From NCBI RefSeq assembly GCF_900101455.1, contig NZ_FMZJ01000001.1, positions 124,001 through 188,000 of the forward strand: a DNA stretch of 64,000 nt, written 5' to 3'. This document shows, piece by piece, positions 10,560-19,592 of the stretch. The stretch comes from Sphingomonas sp. YR710 (GTDB taxonomy: Bacteria; Pseudomonadota; Alphaproteobacteria; Sphingomonadales; Sphingomonadaceae). Below the pieces are notes generated by a model. The model was given only the letters and a program-made list of their open reading frames with translations, searched no databases and was not told where the DNA came from. Each line of letters starts with the position of its first letter. The first letter of the stretch is position 1. The position numbers and the translations under genes were made by a program.

Positions 10560-10694
10560 CCCTCGCCCCCTTTAGGGGGAGAGGGCCGGGGAGAGGGGGC
10601 AGTGGGGAAGAGGTTCGCGAGCGAGCCTCCCGCGCTGCCCCCTCTCCCTCCGCCGCTACGCGGCTCCTCCCTCTCCCCCTAAAGGGGGCGAGGG
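10560..10694. repeat. Long inverted repeat with CCCCCTTTAGGGGG-type arms
   Basis: The arms at 10560-10585 and 10669-10694 are 26-base reverse complements, and each arm is itself nearly palindromic. The enclosed stretch has further C/T-rich and G/A-rich blocks. It lies between the convergent helicase and aminotransferase genes and could act as a bidirectional terminator. It extends into the aminotransferase reading frame and supplies that protein's C-terminus. Similar CTCTCCC/GGGAGAGG-type palindromes occur in other gaps of this window, so it looks like a dispersed intergenic element. Confidence 0.85.
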
Positions 10695-11843
10695 GAATAA
10701 GGCCCGCATCCGCGCCAACCGCGCGATCGCCTCATCCAAGGTCGCATCGTCCTTCGCATAGCATAGCCGCACGATCGTCCTGACGGGCGCCTCGGCATAG
10801 AAAGCCGACACCGGGATCGTCACGACTCCGCCTTCGCGTGCCATGCGATCCGCGAACGTCACGTCATCCAGCGCGATCCCGGATGCCGGCAGATCGATCG
10901 ACACGAACCACGTCGCCTCCGATGGCAGCACGGTATAGCCCGCGCCCTCCAGCCCCGCGATCAGCCGCGCCCGCGATGCCGCAAAGCCGGCGCGCATGTC
11001 GTCGAACCAGCTCGCATCCTTGCCCAGCCCTTCGGCCACCGCCCACTGCAAATTGGGGGGTGTGGTGAAGGTCAGGAACTGGTGTGCCTTGGCAACCTGC
11101 TTCGCGATCGGGGCGTTGGCGAGCACCCAGCCGACTTTCCACCCGGTCAGCGCGAAAATCTTGCCTGCCGATCCGATCTTCACCGTCCGCTCGCGCATGC
11201 CGGGCACCGCGAACAAGGATCGATGGTCGCAGCCGAAGCGGATATGCTCCCACACCTCGTCACACATCGCGATCACGTCATGCGCGATGCAGCGCTCGGC
11301 GATCGCCGCCAGCGTTTCGGCGGGCAGCATCGTGCCGGTGGGGTTGACCGGATTGTTGAGGATGATCAGCTTCGTCTTCGGCCCGAACGCGGCATCCAAT
11401 GCGGCTATGTCGAGCGTCCATGCCGGCGGCTCGAGCCGGATCAGCCGCGGCACGCCGCCTGCGCGCAGCACCATCGGCAGATAGGCATCGTAGAGCGGCT
11501 CGATCAGCACCACCTCGTCGCCCGGGCTCACCACAGCGAGAATCGTCGCCGCGATCGCCTCGGTCGCACCCGAGGTGACGACCACCTCGCTCGCCCAGTC
11601 GAGCGCGATCTGCTGATGCAGGCGGTAATGATCGGCGATCGCCCGGCGCAGTTCGGGCAGGCCGGTCATCGGCGGATATTGGTTCGATCGGTTCAGTAAC
11701 GCATCGGCGGCGGCGCGGCGGACATCCTCGGGCCCTGGCGCGTCGGGAAAGCCCTGGCCGAGATTGATTGCCCCGGTTTCGCGCGCGAGCGCCGACATCG
11801 TCTCGAAGATCGTCGTCGGCATGTTGGCGTAGATCGGGTTCAT
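10656..11843 (-). CDS. PLP-dependent class I/II aminotransferase
   Basis: A 395-residue fold-type I aminotransferase. It has NPVNPTG and CDEVWEHIRF of the cofactor pocket and SAGKIFALTGWKVGW, where the lysine forms the Schiff base. The N-terminal INLGQGFPD places it near the kynurenine/methionine aminotransferase branch (YbdL-like); the substrate is uncertain. The ATG at 11843 overlaps the dedA stop by 4 bases (ATGA), so the two are translationally coupled. The last residues (RALFPSPPLGGEGGAA) and the stop are encoded by the intergenic repeat at 10560-10694, suggesting replacement or extension of the original C-terminus. Confidence 0.93.
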   Translation of the reverse strand: MNPIYANMPTTIFETMSALARETGAINLGQGFPDAPGPEDVRRAAADALLNRSNQYPPMTGLPELRRAIADHYRLHQQIALDWASEVVVTSGATEAIAATILAVVSPGDEVVLIEPLYDAYLPMVLRAGGVPRLIRLEPPAWTLDIAALDAAFGPKTKLIILNNPVNPTGTMLPAETLAAIAERCIAHDVIAMCDEVWEHIRFGCDHRSLFAVPGMRERTVKIGSAGKIFALTGWKVGWVLANAPIAKQVAKAHQFLTFTTPPNLQWAVAEGLGKDASWFDDMRAGFAASRARLIAGLEGAGYTVLPSEATWFVSIDLPASGIALDDVTFADRMAREGGVVTIPVSAFYAEAPVRTIVRLCYAKDDATLDEAIARLARMRALFPSPPLGGEGGAA

Positions 11844-12478
11844 GCGCGCGGGGCTTTGCGGGACCCCGCAAGCTTGTGCCACACGAAGCATATCGCTCCC
11901 GCCACCACCGCACCGACGATCACGAAATCGGCCTTGTGCAGGATCCCGGCCAGCCGCGGATCGGTGGCCCAGCGGTCGCCGAGCTTCATGCCCACCCAGG
12001 CGAGGGCGAAGCACCACGGCCAGGAGCCGACGAACGTATAGATATGGAAGCGCAGCAGCGGCATCCGCGCCATGCCGGCCGGAAAGGCGATGAACGATCG
12101 AATCGCCGGCAGCAGCCGGCAGACGAGCACGGTGATGCTGCCCCAGCGCGCGAAGAACCGCTCCGCAAGCTCCAGTTCGCGGTGGCTCATCAGCACATAT
12201 TTCCCCCACCGTTCGATCAGCGGCCGCCCGCCATGCCGGCCCATCTCATAGCCGGCGATCGATCCGACATTGCACCCGATCGCGCCGGCCGTGGCGACCA
12301 GATAGAGATCGAACCGGCCGGTCGAGACGAGATAGCCGGAGAACGGCATGATGATTTCGGACGGCAGCGGAATGCACGCACTCTCGATCGCCATCAGGAC
12401 GACGATGCCGAGATACCCACCCCCCGAAATGACCGCGATGATCCAGACGGCGAGGGCGGCGATGATCTTGTGAAGCAT
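11840..12478 (-). CDS. DedA/VTT family membrane protein
   Basis: A 212-residue inner-membrane protein. It shows the DedA signature: an early hydrophobic segment, ESACIPLPSEIIMPFSGYL with its conserved Glu and Pro residues, and VCRLLPAIRSFIAFPAGMA with the conserved Arg/Pro motif. DedA (VTT/SNARE-associated) proteins include undecaprenyl-phosphate and phospholipid translocases and affect envelope stress tolerance. The start at 12478 gives a typical family length. It is the first gene of a two-gene unit with the aminotransferase. Confidence 0.93.
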   Translation of the reverse strand: MLHKIIAALAVWIIAVISGGGYLGIVVLMAIESACIPLPSEIIMPFSGYLVSTGRFDLYLVATAGAIGCNVGSIAGYEMGRHGGRPLIERWGKYVLMSHRELELAERFFARWGSITVLVCRLLPAIRSFIAFPAGMARMPLLRFHIYTFVGSWPWCFALAWVGMKLGDRWATDPRLAGILHKADFVIVGAVVAGAICFVWHKLAGSRKAPRA

Positions 12479-12942
12479 GGCGCGATGTGTGGCGGAAGGG
12501 GCGGGGGTTGTCGAGATGGTTGCGCGGATGGAGGCTGTCGGGTGGAGGGATGGAGATATGGCGCTTATCTGAGAGCGACATTTCCTTATCCGATATGCGC
12601 GTTTCGTTTGTCGGATTTTATGTCGCTTCGGGATAAGTGGGATGATTGGAGCGGTGTGAGACGCGCCGATCGATGGTGAATATGCAGGCTTATGCTCTCC
12701 CGGCTGAAGTATGATCGATGCCACCGCGGCGAACCGTCGGGCGAAGGAGGCAGTGTTCGCCGCGAGGCGATGAACGCCGAACCGGAGTCTCGTCTGGGTT
12801 GTCGGGCTGGCTTTGGTTCTGTCGATTGTGATGATTTCCGTTAAAGATTGCATGCTCGTTCGCCGCCGACCCCAGCCCCCAAGAAAGCAGACCGTTCCGC
12901 CCGACGCCCGGGCACGTGCCAGAGCAAGGATGAAGATCGATC
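12479..12942. other. Intergenic region between divergent dedA and hydrolase genes, with a 54-base inverted repeat
   Basis: No convincing gene is seen here. It should hold the divergent promoters. A nested inverted repeat spans 12574-12627: outer arms AGCGACAT/ATGTCGCT and inner arms ATCCGA/TCGGAT. It lies about 96 bases upstream of the dedA start and could be a hairpin or a protein-binding site. The rest shows no pattern that I can support. Confidence 0.5.
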
Positions 12943-13935
12943 ATGCCGGGAAGACTTGTCCTGTTCGCCGCGCTCCTCGCTGCCGTCGCCGCTGCGGGAG
13001 CCCTGCTCGTCCTTCGGGCGAGACGGTCCGGCATCAGCATCAGGGCGCTGGTCCTGCTGAAGATCATTTCCAGCATGGCGTCCGGTTTCGGCACGCTGGA
13101 AGCGATCGCGCGGGCGATCGTGAAGGATCGCGCGCGCGGGGCGGGCAGGCCAACGCGGCGTCTGCTGCGGCGGATCGCCTTTCATGACGAGGGGCGCGGC
13201 GGATATCGTCGGTATCGGCTGGTCTCGAAGGGCACGGCGCGACCGCTCCGCCTCCTTTATCTGCATGGCGGCGGCTATATCCTCGATCTCCACCCGGCGC
13301 AGTTGAGCTTCGCTGCGGGACTGCTGCAGCGGGTAAGCGGGGAGATGGTCGTGCCGCTCTATCCGCTTTCGCCGGAGCATGGCCCTGATGCGGCGCGCGA
13401 TGCCGTGAGACACGCTTATGACGCGCTGGTGGCGGAGAGTGGGGCGGGCAATGTCGTGGTGTTCGGGGATTCGGCCGGCGGTGGGCTCGCGCTGATTCTC
13501 GCGCAGGAATTGCGCGATGCCGGAGCGCCGTTGCCCGCCGCGCTGATATTGTTCTCGCCCTGGCTCGATGTCGGCCTGACCGGTGCCGATCAACCCGAAA
13601 TCGAGCAGCACGATCCGATACTGACGATCGCGGGCGGGCGCGAGATGGGGCGGTTGTGGGCGCAGGGCCGCGCCGTCGACGATCCGCGGATCAGCCCGCT
13701 ATTCGGCGATCATCGGGGCCTGCCGCCGACTTTGGTTTTCAGCGGGACGCGCGATATCCTGGATTCGGATGTGCTGCGTCTGGAGGAGCGCAATCCCGAT
13801 GTGGTGGTCCATCGCTATGTGGGCATGCCGCACGTCTGGCCGGTGATGCCGATCCCGGAGAGCCGCCGCGCGCTTGATGAGGCGGCGCGCTTTATCGGGC
13901 GGTACGTGCCGGCGGCTCGGCCGACAGAAGGGTGA
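12943..13935 (+). CDS. Alpha/beta hydrolase, hormone-sensitive-lipase-like esterase
   Basis: A 330-residue esterase of the HSL family. It has the oxyanion motif YLHGGGYILD, the nucleophile elbow VFGDSAGGGLAL (catalytic Ser), the acid residue region SGTRDILDSD and the His in GMPHVWPVMP. A hydrophobic N-terminal stretch (residues about 3-20) followed by Arg residues could anchor it to the membrane or act as an inefficient signal. The substrate is probably an acyl ester or an acylated xenobiotic. An AAGGA lies upstream of the ATG. It is a single-gene unit. Confidence 0.92.
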   Translation: MPGRLVLFAALLAAVAAAGALLVLRARRSGISIRALVLLKIISSMASGFGTLEAIARAIVKDRARGAGRPTRRLLRRIAFHDEGRGGYRRYRLVSKGTARPLRLLYLHGGGYILDLHPAQLSFAAGLLQRVSGEMVVPLYPLSPEHGPDAARDAVRHAYDALVAESGAGNVVVFGDSAGGGLALILAQELRDAGAPLPAALILFSPWLDVGLTGADQPEIEQHDPILTIAGGREMGRLWAQGRAVDDPRISPLFGDHRGLPPTLVFSGTRDILDSDVLRLEERNPDVVVHRYVGMPHVWPVMPIPESRRALDEAARFIGRYVPAARPTEG

Positions 13936-14019
13936 GCGGCGGGGGTGAACTCAGCCCCAACCCGTCATCCCGCTTCCTATTGAGATAGCATATCTGTTGA
14001 GCTTCTGGCTCCCCTTTAT

Positions 14020-14112
14020 CGTCATCCCCGCGAAAGCGGGGACCCATGGACGGCGGCACCTCCTGATTCCAGCGTGCCTTTACCGTGGGTTCCCGCTTTC
14101 GCGGGAATGACG
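14020..14112. repeat. Inverted copies of a CGTCAT-CCCGCGAAAGCGGG element
   Basis: Two copies of a short palindromic element lie in opposite orientation at 14020-14046 and 14086-14112. A partial third copy begins near 13964. Each contains a GCGAAAGC-centred hairpin. Elements of this form are abundant REP-like repeats in alphaproteobacterial intergenic DNA. It fills the gap between the convergent esterase and hslU genes. Confidence 0.8.
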
Positions 14113-14222
14113 GTTTGGGGGTGGGGCACCTGATACTATGCAATGACTGCACAATTTCTTATCTTGGCGCCTATGGGAACAAGCGAGGGGTGCCGGGACC
14201 GGCTGATTTCAGCCACATCACC

Positions 14223-15524
14223 CTACAGCACATATTTGCTCAGATCCCGGTTCCGCGCGACCTCGGCCAGTTGCGCGTTGACATAAGCGGCATCGACCAC
14301 CAGCGACGTGCCCTGCCGATCCTCGGCCTCGAAGCTCACCTCCTCGAGCAATTTCTCCATCACCGTCGAGAGGCGGCGCGCGCCGATATTTTCGAGGCTC
14401 TCGTTCACCTCGGCGGCGATGCGGGCGATCGCAGCGATGCCGTCGTCGGTGAAGCTGATTTCGACGCCCTCGGTGCCGATCAGCGCGCGATATTGTTCGG
14501 TCAGGCTCGCGCGCGTGTCGGAGAGGATGCGGACGAAATCGGCCTCGGTCAGCGCCTTCAACTCCACCCGGATCGGCAGGCGGCCCTGCAGTTCGGGCAG
14601 CAGATCCGACGGCTTGGCGACGTGGAAGGCGCCCGAGGCGATGAACAGGATATGGTCGGTCTTGAGCGGCCCATATTTGGTTGCGACCGTGGTGCCCTCG
14701 ATCAGCGGCAGCAAATCGCGCTGCACGCCTTCACGGCTGACCGAACCGCCGCGCACGTCGCTGACCGCGATCTTGTCGATCTCGTCGAGGAAGACGATGC
14801 CATTGGCCTCGGCATCGGCGAGCGCGGAGCGGTTCACCTCATCCTGATCGAGCCTTTTGTCGGCTTCCTCGTCGACCAATTTGGTCCATGCGGTGCGTAC
14901 CGGCAGCTTGCGCTTTTTCGTACGGCCCTGCCCGAATGCCTTGCCCATCATGTCGCCGAGGTTGATCATGCCGATCTGGCCGCCCATGCCGGGGATCTCC
15001 ATCTGCGTGCCGCCCGAATCCTCGACCTCGATCTCGATTTCCTTGTCGTCGAGGTGATGATCCTGGAAACGCTGGCGGAAGGCTGTGCGGGTGGCTTCGC
15101 TGGCATCCTTGCCGACGAGGGCATCGAGCAGACGCGCCATCGCGGCCTCCTCGGCCTTGTCCTTGACCGCGGCGCGGCGGCGCTCCTTCTCGAGCCGCAC
15201 GGCTTCCTCGACCAGATCGCGGGCGATCTGCTCGACGTCGCGGCCGACATAGCCGACCTCGGTGAACTTGGTCGCCTCCACCTTGACGAAGGGCGCGTCG
15301 GCGAGTTTGGCGAGCCGCCGGCTGATCTCGGTCTTGCCGCAGCCGGTGGGCCCGATCATCAGGATGTTCTTCGGCGTGACCTCGTCGCGCAGGTTCTCGG
15401 GCAGGCGCTGCCGGCGCCAGCGGTTGCGGAGGGCGACCGCGACGGCGCGCTTCGCATCGGCCTGGCCGACGATATGGGCGTCGAGCGCGGCGACGATGGC
15501 TTTGGGGGTGAGGTTTTCGTTCAT
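14223..15524 (-). CDS. hslU: ATP-dependent protease ATPase subunit HslU (ClpY)
   Basis: A 433-residue AAA+ unfoldase that feeds substrates to the HslV peptidase. It has Walker [10 protein letters not shown], the pore motif GYVGRD, Walker [12 protein letters not shown], an inserted I-domain (about residues 110-240), and the C-terminal DLSKYVL, which docks into HslV to activate it. The start at 15524 ([11 protein letters not shown]) is preferred over an ATG five codons upstream because it matches the usual family N-terminus. hslV lies upstream on the same strand, separated by a 166-base repeat-filled spacer. Confidence 0.97.
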   Translation of the reverse strand: MNENLTPKAIVAALDAHIVGQADAKRAVAVALRNRWRRQRLPENLRDEVTPKNILMIGPTGCGKTEISRRLAKLADAPFVKVEATKFTEVGYVGRDVEQIARDLVEEAVRLEKERRRAAVKDKAEEAAMARLLDALVGKDASEATRTAFRQRFQDHHLDDKEIEIEVEDSGGTQMEIPGMGGQIGMINLGDMMGKAFGQGRTKKRKLPVRTAWTKLVDEEADKRLDQDEVNRSALADAEANGIVFLDEIDKIAVSDVRGGSVSREGVQRDLLPLIEGTTVATKYGPLKTDHILFIASGAFHVAKPSDLLPELQGRLPIRVELKALTEADFVRILSDTRASLTEQYRALIGTEGVEISFTDDGIAAIARIAAEVNESLENIGARRLSTVMEKLLEEVSFEAEDRQGTSLVVDAAYVNAQLAEVARNRDLSKYVL

Positions 15525-15537
15525 GGGTTCTCTAATC

Positions 15538-15682
15538 ACCCCTCCCTTTAAGGGAGGGGAAGGGGGTGGGTGGCGATCGAAGCGGCTCGATGCCGCTGAG
15601 GGAGCATTTTGCGGTGAAGGCGGAGGCTCGCGACTGCGTCGCTCGCACCCACCCCCTTACCCCTCCCTGGAAGGGAGGGGAG
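15538..15682. repeat. Inverted repeat between hslV and hslU
   Basis: The left arm (15538-15572) and right arm (15646-15682) are near-perfect reverse complements built from CCCTCCCTTTAAGGGAGGG-like and GGGGGTGGGTG blocks. The centre is unrelated, non-coding sequence of about 70 bases. It is related in style to the repeat at 10560-10694. Lying inside the expected hslVU operon, it may lower or stabilise distal transcripts. Confidence 0.85.
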
Positions 15683-15690
15683 AAAGAAGG

Positions 15691-16248
15691 TTAGGTCGCG
15701 CTTTCGAGCACTTCGACGGTCAGGTTGTTGTTGGTGAACACGCACACGTCCGCGGCAATGCCGAGCGCCTTGCGGCAGATCGTCTCGGCATCCGCCTCAT
15801 AATCGACAAGTGCGCGGGCCGCGGCGAGCGCGAAGTTACCGCCCGATCCGATCGCAGCGACGCCGCCGACCGGTTCCAGCACGTCGCCATTGCCGGTCAG
15901 GATCAAGGTCACATCCTTGTCGGCGACGATCATCATCGCCTCGAGGTTGCGCAGATATTTGTCGGTCCGCCAGTCCTTTGCCAGCTCCACTGCCGCGCGC
16001 ATCAGCTGGCCGTTATGCCGCTCGAGCTTGCCCTCGAGCCGCTCGAACAGCGTAAAGGCATCGGCGGTGGCGCCGGCGAAGCCGCCGATCACCGATCCGT
16101 CGCCCAGCCGGCGCACCTTGCGGGCATTGGGCTTCATGATCGTATTGCCCATCGATACCTGCCCGTCGCCGGCGACGATCACCTTGCCGCCCTTGCGCAC
16201 CGACAGGATCGTGGTGCCATGCCATTTTGGAACTTCGCTCATCGTCAT
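15691..16248 (-). CDS. hslV: ATP-dependent protease subunit HslV (ClpQ)
   Basis: A 185-residue N-terminal-threonine peptidase of the proteasome family that forms the proteolytic core with Hsl[21 protein letters not shown] marks the N-terminus, where the first Thr of TTILS becomes the catalytic residue after processing. The segments [18 protein letters not shown] and [16 protein letters not shown] are conserved. An internal ATG at 16242 is an alternative start. Confidence 0.97.
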   Translation of the reverse strand: MTMSEVPKWHGTTILSVRKGGKVIVAGDGQVSMGNTIMKPNARKVRRLGDGSVIGGFAGATADAFTLFERLEGKLERHNGQLMRAAVELAKDWRTDKYLRNLEAMMIVADKDVTLILTGNGDVLEPVGGVAAIGSGGNFALAAARALVDYEADAETICRKALGIAADVCVFTNNNLTVEVLESAT

Positions 16249-16317
16249 CCTACATGTTTGCAGGGGGCGATATGGGAAGGAGAGGCGGGCTGCGCAATCA
16301 CCCTTCGTTTCGCATCG

Positions 16318-16659
16318 TCAACTTCGTCCGACGAACATGAAAGCGGCCGCACCGACGATGCAGGCGAAGGCGCCGAGATGGCGCAGCCCGAGCGGTTCCT
16401 TGAGCACCAAAGTGGCGAACAGCGCGAACACCACCAAGGTCACGATCTCCTGCGTGACCTTCAACTGCCCGGCCGACCAGCCATGGGTGTAGCCGATCCG
16501 ATTGGCGGGGATGGCGAAGCAATATTCGATCAGCGCGATGCCCCAGGAGGCGAGGATCACGATCCACAGGCGCGTATCGGTGAATTTCAGATGGCCGTAC
16601 CAGGCGATCGTCATGAAGATGTTCGAGCAGATCAGCAGAAAAAGCGGCGTCAGCGTCAT
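16318..16659 (-). CDS. DMT-type membrane protein (DUF486)
   Basis: A 113-residue protein with four predicted membrane helices: residues about 3-18, 33-50, 68-86 and 93-110. The segments AWYGHLK, EYCFAIPANRIGY and QLKVTQEIVTL are typical of DUF486, a small-multidrug-resistance-like branch of the DMT superfamily. Transport function is inferred only. It is a single gene upstream of hslV. Confidence 0.9.
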   Translation of the reverse strand: MTLTPLFLLICSNIFMTIAWYGHLKFTDTRLWIVILASWGIALIEYCFAIPANRIGYTHGWSAGQLKVTQEIVTLVVFALFATLVLKEPLGLRHLGAFACIVGAAAFMFVGRS

Positions 16660-16706
16660 GACACCGCTTTTGCACGATGCTTCTGCCGGACGCTATAGCG
16701 TGCCCG

Positions 16707-17501
16707 TCAGACGGCGCTCGCGCGAAGCCCCGGTCGGCGGCGGAGCGCGCCACCGACGGCCAGGAAGCCGACGATCATCATCGCCCACGTCATCGGCTCG
16801 GGCGCGGCGGAAACGGCGCCGCCAAGATCGCTGACACTGCCGCCGCTGCCGCCAGACGCGCCGGTTTGGGTGCCCTGGGCCTGCGCGGCTTCGGCCTGCT
16901 TCTTCTTTTCCTCCAGCGATTGGCTGTCGAAATAGACCGAAAAGCCGCCGAGCACGAAACTGTCGCGCGCTTTGGTGAAGCTGATCGCGAATTTTCCTTC
17001 GCTGCCCTCACCGCTGGCGAGGCCATTCCCGCTGCATCCCTTGTCTCCGGCCAGCAGGCAGATTTCGACATCGCTGGTGCCTGGCAGCGCCTCGTCACCA
17101 AAACCGGTAAAGGTGAAATCCTCCTTTTCGGTCAGTGCGATTCCCGTCTCCGTATCGAACAGGTTGAGCCCGAAGGTCGTCAGGCTGCCCTGATAATCCG
17201 AAGCATTTCGGAATGCATAAGAGAAGGCATAGCTCAGGCCATCATCGGACAGGCCGGCAAAGTGCACATCGGCATATGCATTGACCGTCGCGCCTTCGAG
17301 GCTGTCGGCCTTGCCCGAATATACGAAGTCATAGCCGGAGCCGGCCTTTTCGCCGGTGACGATGACGCCATCCTTTGCGGAGCTGCCGCCATCCTTTGAT
17401 GTCGTATAGTTGGTCACTTGCACGAGTGCGGCGCCCGCCAGCGAAGGGGCGAAGGCGAGAAGCGCCAGCAGCGGCGCCGATATGGCTTTTCCCAATGTCA
17501 T
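16707..17501 (-). CDS. PEPxxWA-CTERM sorting-domain protein (copy 1)
   Basis: A 264-residue exported protein. Residues about 1-23 form a signal peptide (MTLGKAISAPLLALLAFAPS). The C-terminus has the exosortase sorting signal APEPMTWAMMIVGFLAVGG followed by an Arg-rich tail. The middle contains a conserved Cys pair (VEICLLAGDKGCSGNG) shared with the next gene, which suggests a disulfide and resembles the cistern-type PEP-CTERM family. A Gln/Lys-rich stretch (LEEKKKQAEAAQAQ) precedes the tail. The start at 17501 is supported by GGGGA upstream. The protein is expected to be processed at the inner membrane by an exosortase that is not in this window. Confidence 0.88.
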   Translation of the reverse strand: MTLGKAISAPLLALLAFAPSLAGAALVQVTNYTTSKDGGSSAKDGVIVTGEKAGSGYDFVYSGKADSLEGATVNAYADVHFAGLSDDGLSYAFSYAFRNASDYQGSLTTFGLNLFDTETGIALTEKEDFTFTGFGDEALPGTSDVEICLLAGDKGCSGNGLASGEGSEGKFAISFTKARDSFVLGGFSVYFDSQSLEEKKKQAEAAQAQGTQTGASGGSGGSVSDLGGAVSAAPEPMTWAMMIVGFLAVGGALRRRPGLRASAV

Positions 17502-17818
17502 GACCGTCCCCAACGCATCCATGCGGATGATGCAGGGGACGATATGGCAATGGGGGATATCGGCAAAGGAAAAACGCAGAAAATCAGGAAAATTTGTCCG
17601 AAAAAGCACCCGCTGCGCGAGTTGAAAGCCTATCCGGTGCAATGCATCAAGAAAAACTGAAGATTGCTTGATGCACTTTCGTGAGCTTAACTATCCTGAC
17701 TAGCCCGAAATACGCTATAAAGTGGGCGCCGACCGGGCTTTCGACGCCAGTGTTACAGGCATAAACCTGTTAACTTAAGTTACGCTTGCGCATCGGCTCC
17801 CCGCGCTAACGCGCGCGA
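17502..17818. other. Intergenic region with short inverted repeat between PEP-CTERM genes
   Basis: No gene is supported. An inverted repeat TGCATCAAG/CTTGATGCA (17643-17651 and 17667-17675, 15-base loop) lies between the two genes. It could be an operator or weak terminator; no T tract follows on either strand. Confidence 0.5.
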
Positions 17819-18547
17819 TCAGAGCGCCTGAAGGCGGGCGACGGTCGGCACCCCGCCGCGACGGCGAAGCGCTCCGCCAACCAGCATGAAACCACCGATC
17901 ATCATCGCCCAGGTCATCGGCTCAGGCGCGGCAGATACCACCCCGCCTCCGTTGCCAAGGTCGGTGAGTGCGCCGACGCCGACGCCCGAACTCGATCCGT
18001 TGACCGTCGGGTTGATCGCCTGGAAGCGCACCGCGAAATCGTCGAGCGAGATCGAAGCCATTGCCTGCGTCAATGTCAGCGCGAAGGTGCCGGTGCCCAC
18101 CTGATCGGGGTTGGAGGTCAGCCCCGCACCATTGCCCGTGCAGCCGCCGTTGCTGACTTCGGTGAAGCAGATTTCGACATTGCCGATGCCCTCGGGATAA
18201 TTGGCATTCTGGTCGGCATAAGGATAGCTACCGGTCGCACTTATCGATGAAATCGTCCCCGCCGACGCCAGGTTGAAGGCGAACGAGCTCAGGCGGGAAT
18301 CATAGATCGAATTGTTGGTGAGCGTGTAGTTGAAATTATACGTGGTGCCACCACCGGTGATTCCGGCAAAGGTCAGGCTCTGAAATGCGGTGACGTTGGT
18401 GGTCGAAACACCGCCGACCAGGCCGGTATAATTGACGTTGAACTGATCGCCGACATTGGCTGCGCTCAGCGTCACGGCGCTCATAGCCGGGCTCATCGCG
18501 CCAAGTGCGGCCAGCGCCGCAGCAAATATCAACCTGATCGAGTTCAT
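17819..18547 (-). CDS. PEPxxWA-CTERM sorting-domain protein (copy 2)
   Basis: A 242-residue exported protein. The signal peptide occupies residues about 1-24 (ending MSPAMSA). The beta-rich, Gly/Ser/Thr/Asn-rich body carries a Cys pair in NVEICFTEVSNGGCTGNG at the same relative position as in the downstream neighbour, and the C-terminal APEPMTWAMMIGGFMLVGG is followed by an Arg cluster. The spacing of the Cys motif, the later GTFALTLTQAMASISLDDF and the tail shows that it is a paralogue of the gene at 16707-17501, in the same orientation. The start at 18547 is chosen over an ATG five codons upstream because it leaves a compact signal peptide. Confidence 0.9.
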   Translation of the reverse strand: MNSIRLIFAAALAALGAMSPAMSAVTLSAANVGDQFNVNYTGLVGGVSTTNVTAFQSLTFAGITGGGTTYNFNYTLTNNSIYDSRLSSFAFNLASAGTISSISATGSYPYADQNANYPEGIGNVEICFTEVSNGGCTGNGAGLTSNPDQVGTGTFALTLTQAMASISLDDFAVRFQAINPTVNGSSSGVGVGALTDLGNGGGVVSAAPEPMTWAMMIGGFMLVGGALRRRGGVPTVARLQAL

Positions 18548-18974
18548 CGCTAAGCCCCCCAACGCCCCGCCCGTGTAGTCGCCAAAGTGCGAATACAGTT
18601 TTCCACCAAATCCTCTGTGTCGTATCGCACAATTTTGGCGAAAAGGCGAGCCCGATGGTCGGTGTGAGTTCCGGCCAGGCCCAAGGTCGAGTAGTGACTC
18701 GCGTCTTGTAAAATATACCGACAGGTAAAAACACGCCGAACGCGCGGGTTCGTCAGAATAAGGCGAAATACCCCAAATGTGTCGTCACATGATTTGTAAG
18801 CCGCAGCTGACACATCGGGCTTGTTCTGCCCCAAACCCGTCGACGCAATCGATCGTTTCGTGGCCGGCGCCACGGGCGCGCATATGGCGGCGACCGCGCC
18901 TCTTCAAAAATATTCGCGCGGGCACCGGGAAAGAGGGCCGGTTTACGGGTGCGATTCGCATAGCTGGATCATTG
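18548..18974. other. Intergenic region upstream of PEP-CTERM copy 2
   Basis: About 430 bases without a convincing gene. It should contain the promoter of the gene ending at 17819. It is less GC-rich than its neighbours around 18590-18800. I see no repeat or operator that I can support. Confidence 0.4.
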
Positions 18975-19592
18975 TCACGACTCGGACGCCGGCGGGGCGA
19001 GCCCACGGCCTCTGCGCCGCCAACGCATCATCGCCCCGATCAGCAGGAAGCCGCCGATCATCAGCATCCAGCCGGTCGGCTCGGGCGCCGCACTGGCGAA
19101 TATCGCGAGCGGGGCGGCGAAGGGGGAGCGTGAACGCGGACGGATCACCGTCTGGAACCAGTTGTCGAAGTTGTCGGGCCGCACCGCGCTCATCGCCCTG
19201 GCGAAGGTGACGGGAAACGACTCGATCGCGGGCTGGGGCGGGGGCAGGAAAACGCAGTGCAGGATATGTTGTGGCTCGCCGACCATTTCCTGCACCGTCG
19301 GCCGGTGGACGGGGCGGATCGTCCTGCGGCGCGAAGAGGAAAGACGTCGCGCATGGGGGCGATGTACGCGGTGCGGGCGATGCGCGCTTTTGGGCGGATG
19401 CGCATTCAGCCGGAGCGGGTTTTCGACGAGTTGATCGACGCAGACATTGGCGCCCTTGTCCGGTATTTCGGCCGGTATGCCGGTATAGGTGGCATCGGTC
19501 GACGGAATGATGCTCACCGATGCCGCCGATGCCGGCTGAAACGATGTCGCGGCGGCGACGATTGCGATAGCCATCACCTTCCCACGCTGCAT
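18975..19592 (-). CDS. PEP-CTERM sorting-domain protein (copy 3, atypical)
   Basis: A 205-residue protein with an N-terminal signal peptide (VMAIAIVAAATSFQPASA) and the C-terminal sorting signal AAPEPTGWMLMIGGFLLIG, followed by MRWRRRGRG. It is not an obvious paralogue of the two preceding proteins. The central part (about residues 60-95) is unusually rich in Arg, His, Pro and Ser. The two other frames look more protein-like over short stretches there, so compensating frameshifts are possible. An internal ATG at 19574 with AAGG just upstream is an alternative start. Confidence 0.7.
   Translation of the reverse strand: MQRGKVMAIAIVAAATSFQPASAASVSIIPSTDATYTGIPAEIPDKGANVCVDQLVENPLRLNAHPPKSAHRPHRVHRPHARRLSSSRRRTIRPVHRPTVQEMVGEPQHILHCVFLPPPQPAIESFPVTFARAMSAVRPDNFDNWFQTVIRPRSRSPFAAPLAIFASAAPEPTGWMLMIGGFLLIGAMMRWRRRGRGLAPPASES

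Noticed and set aside
14085-15551. Long open frame on the + strand opposite hslU
   Set aside because: It is the GC-rich antisense shadow of hslU, whose protein motifs are unambiguous. The translated product has no recognisable family features.
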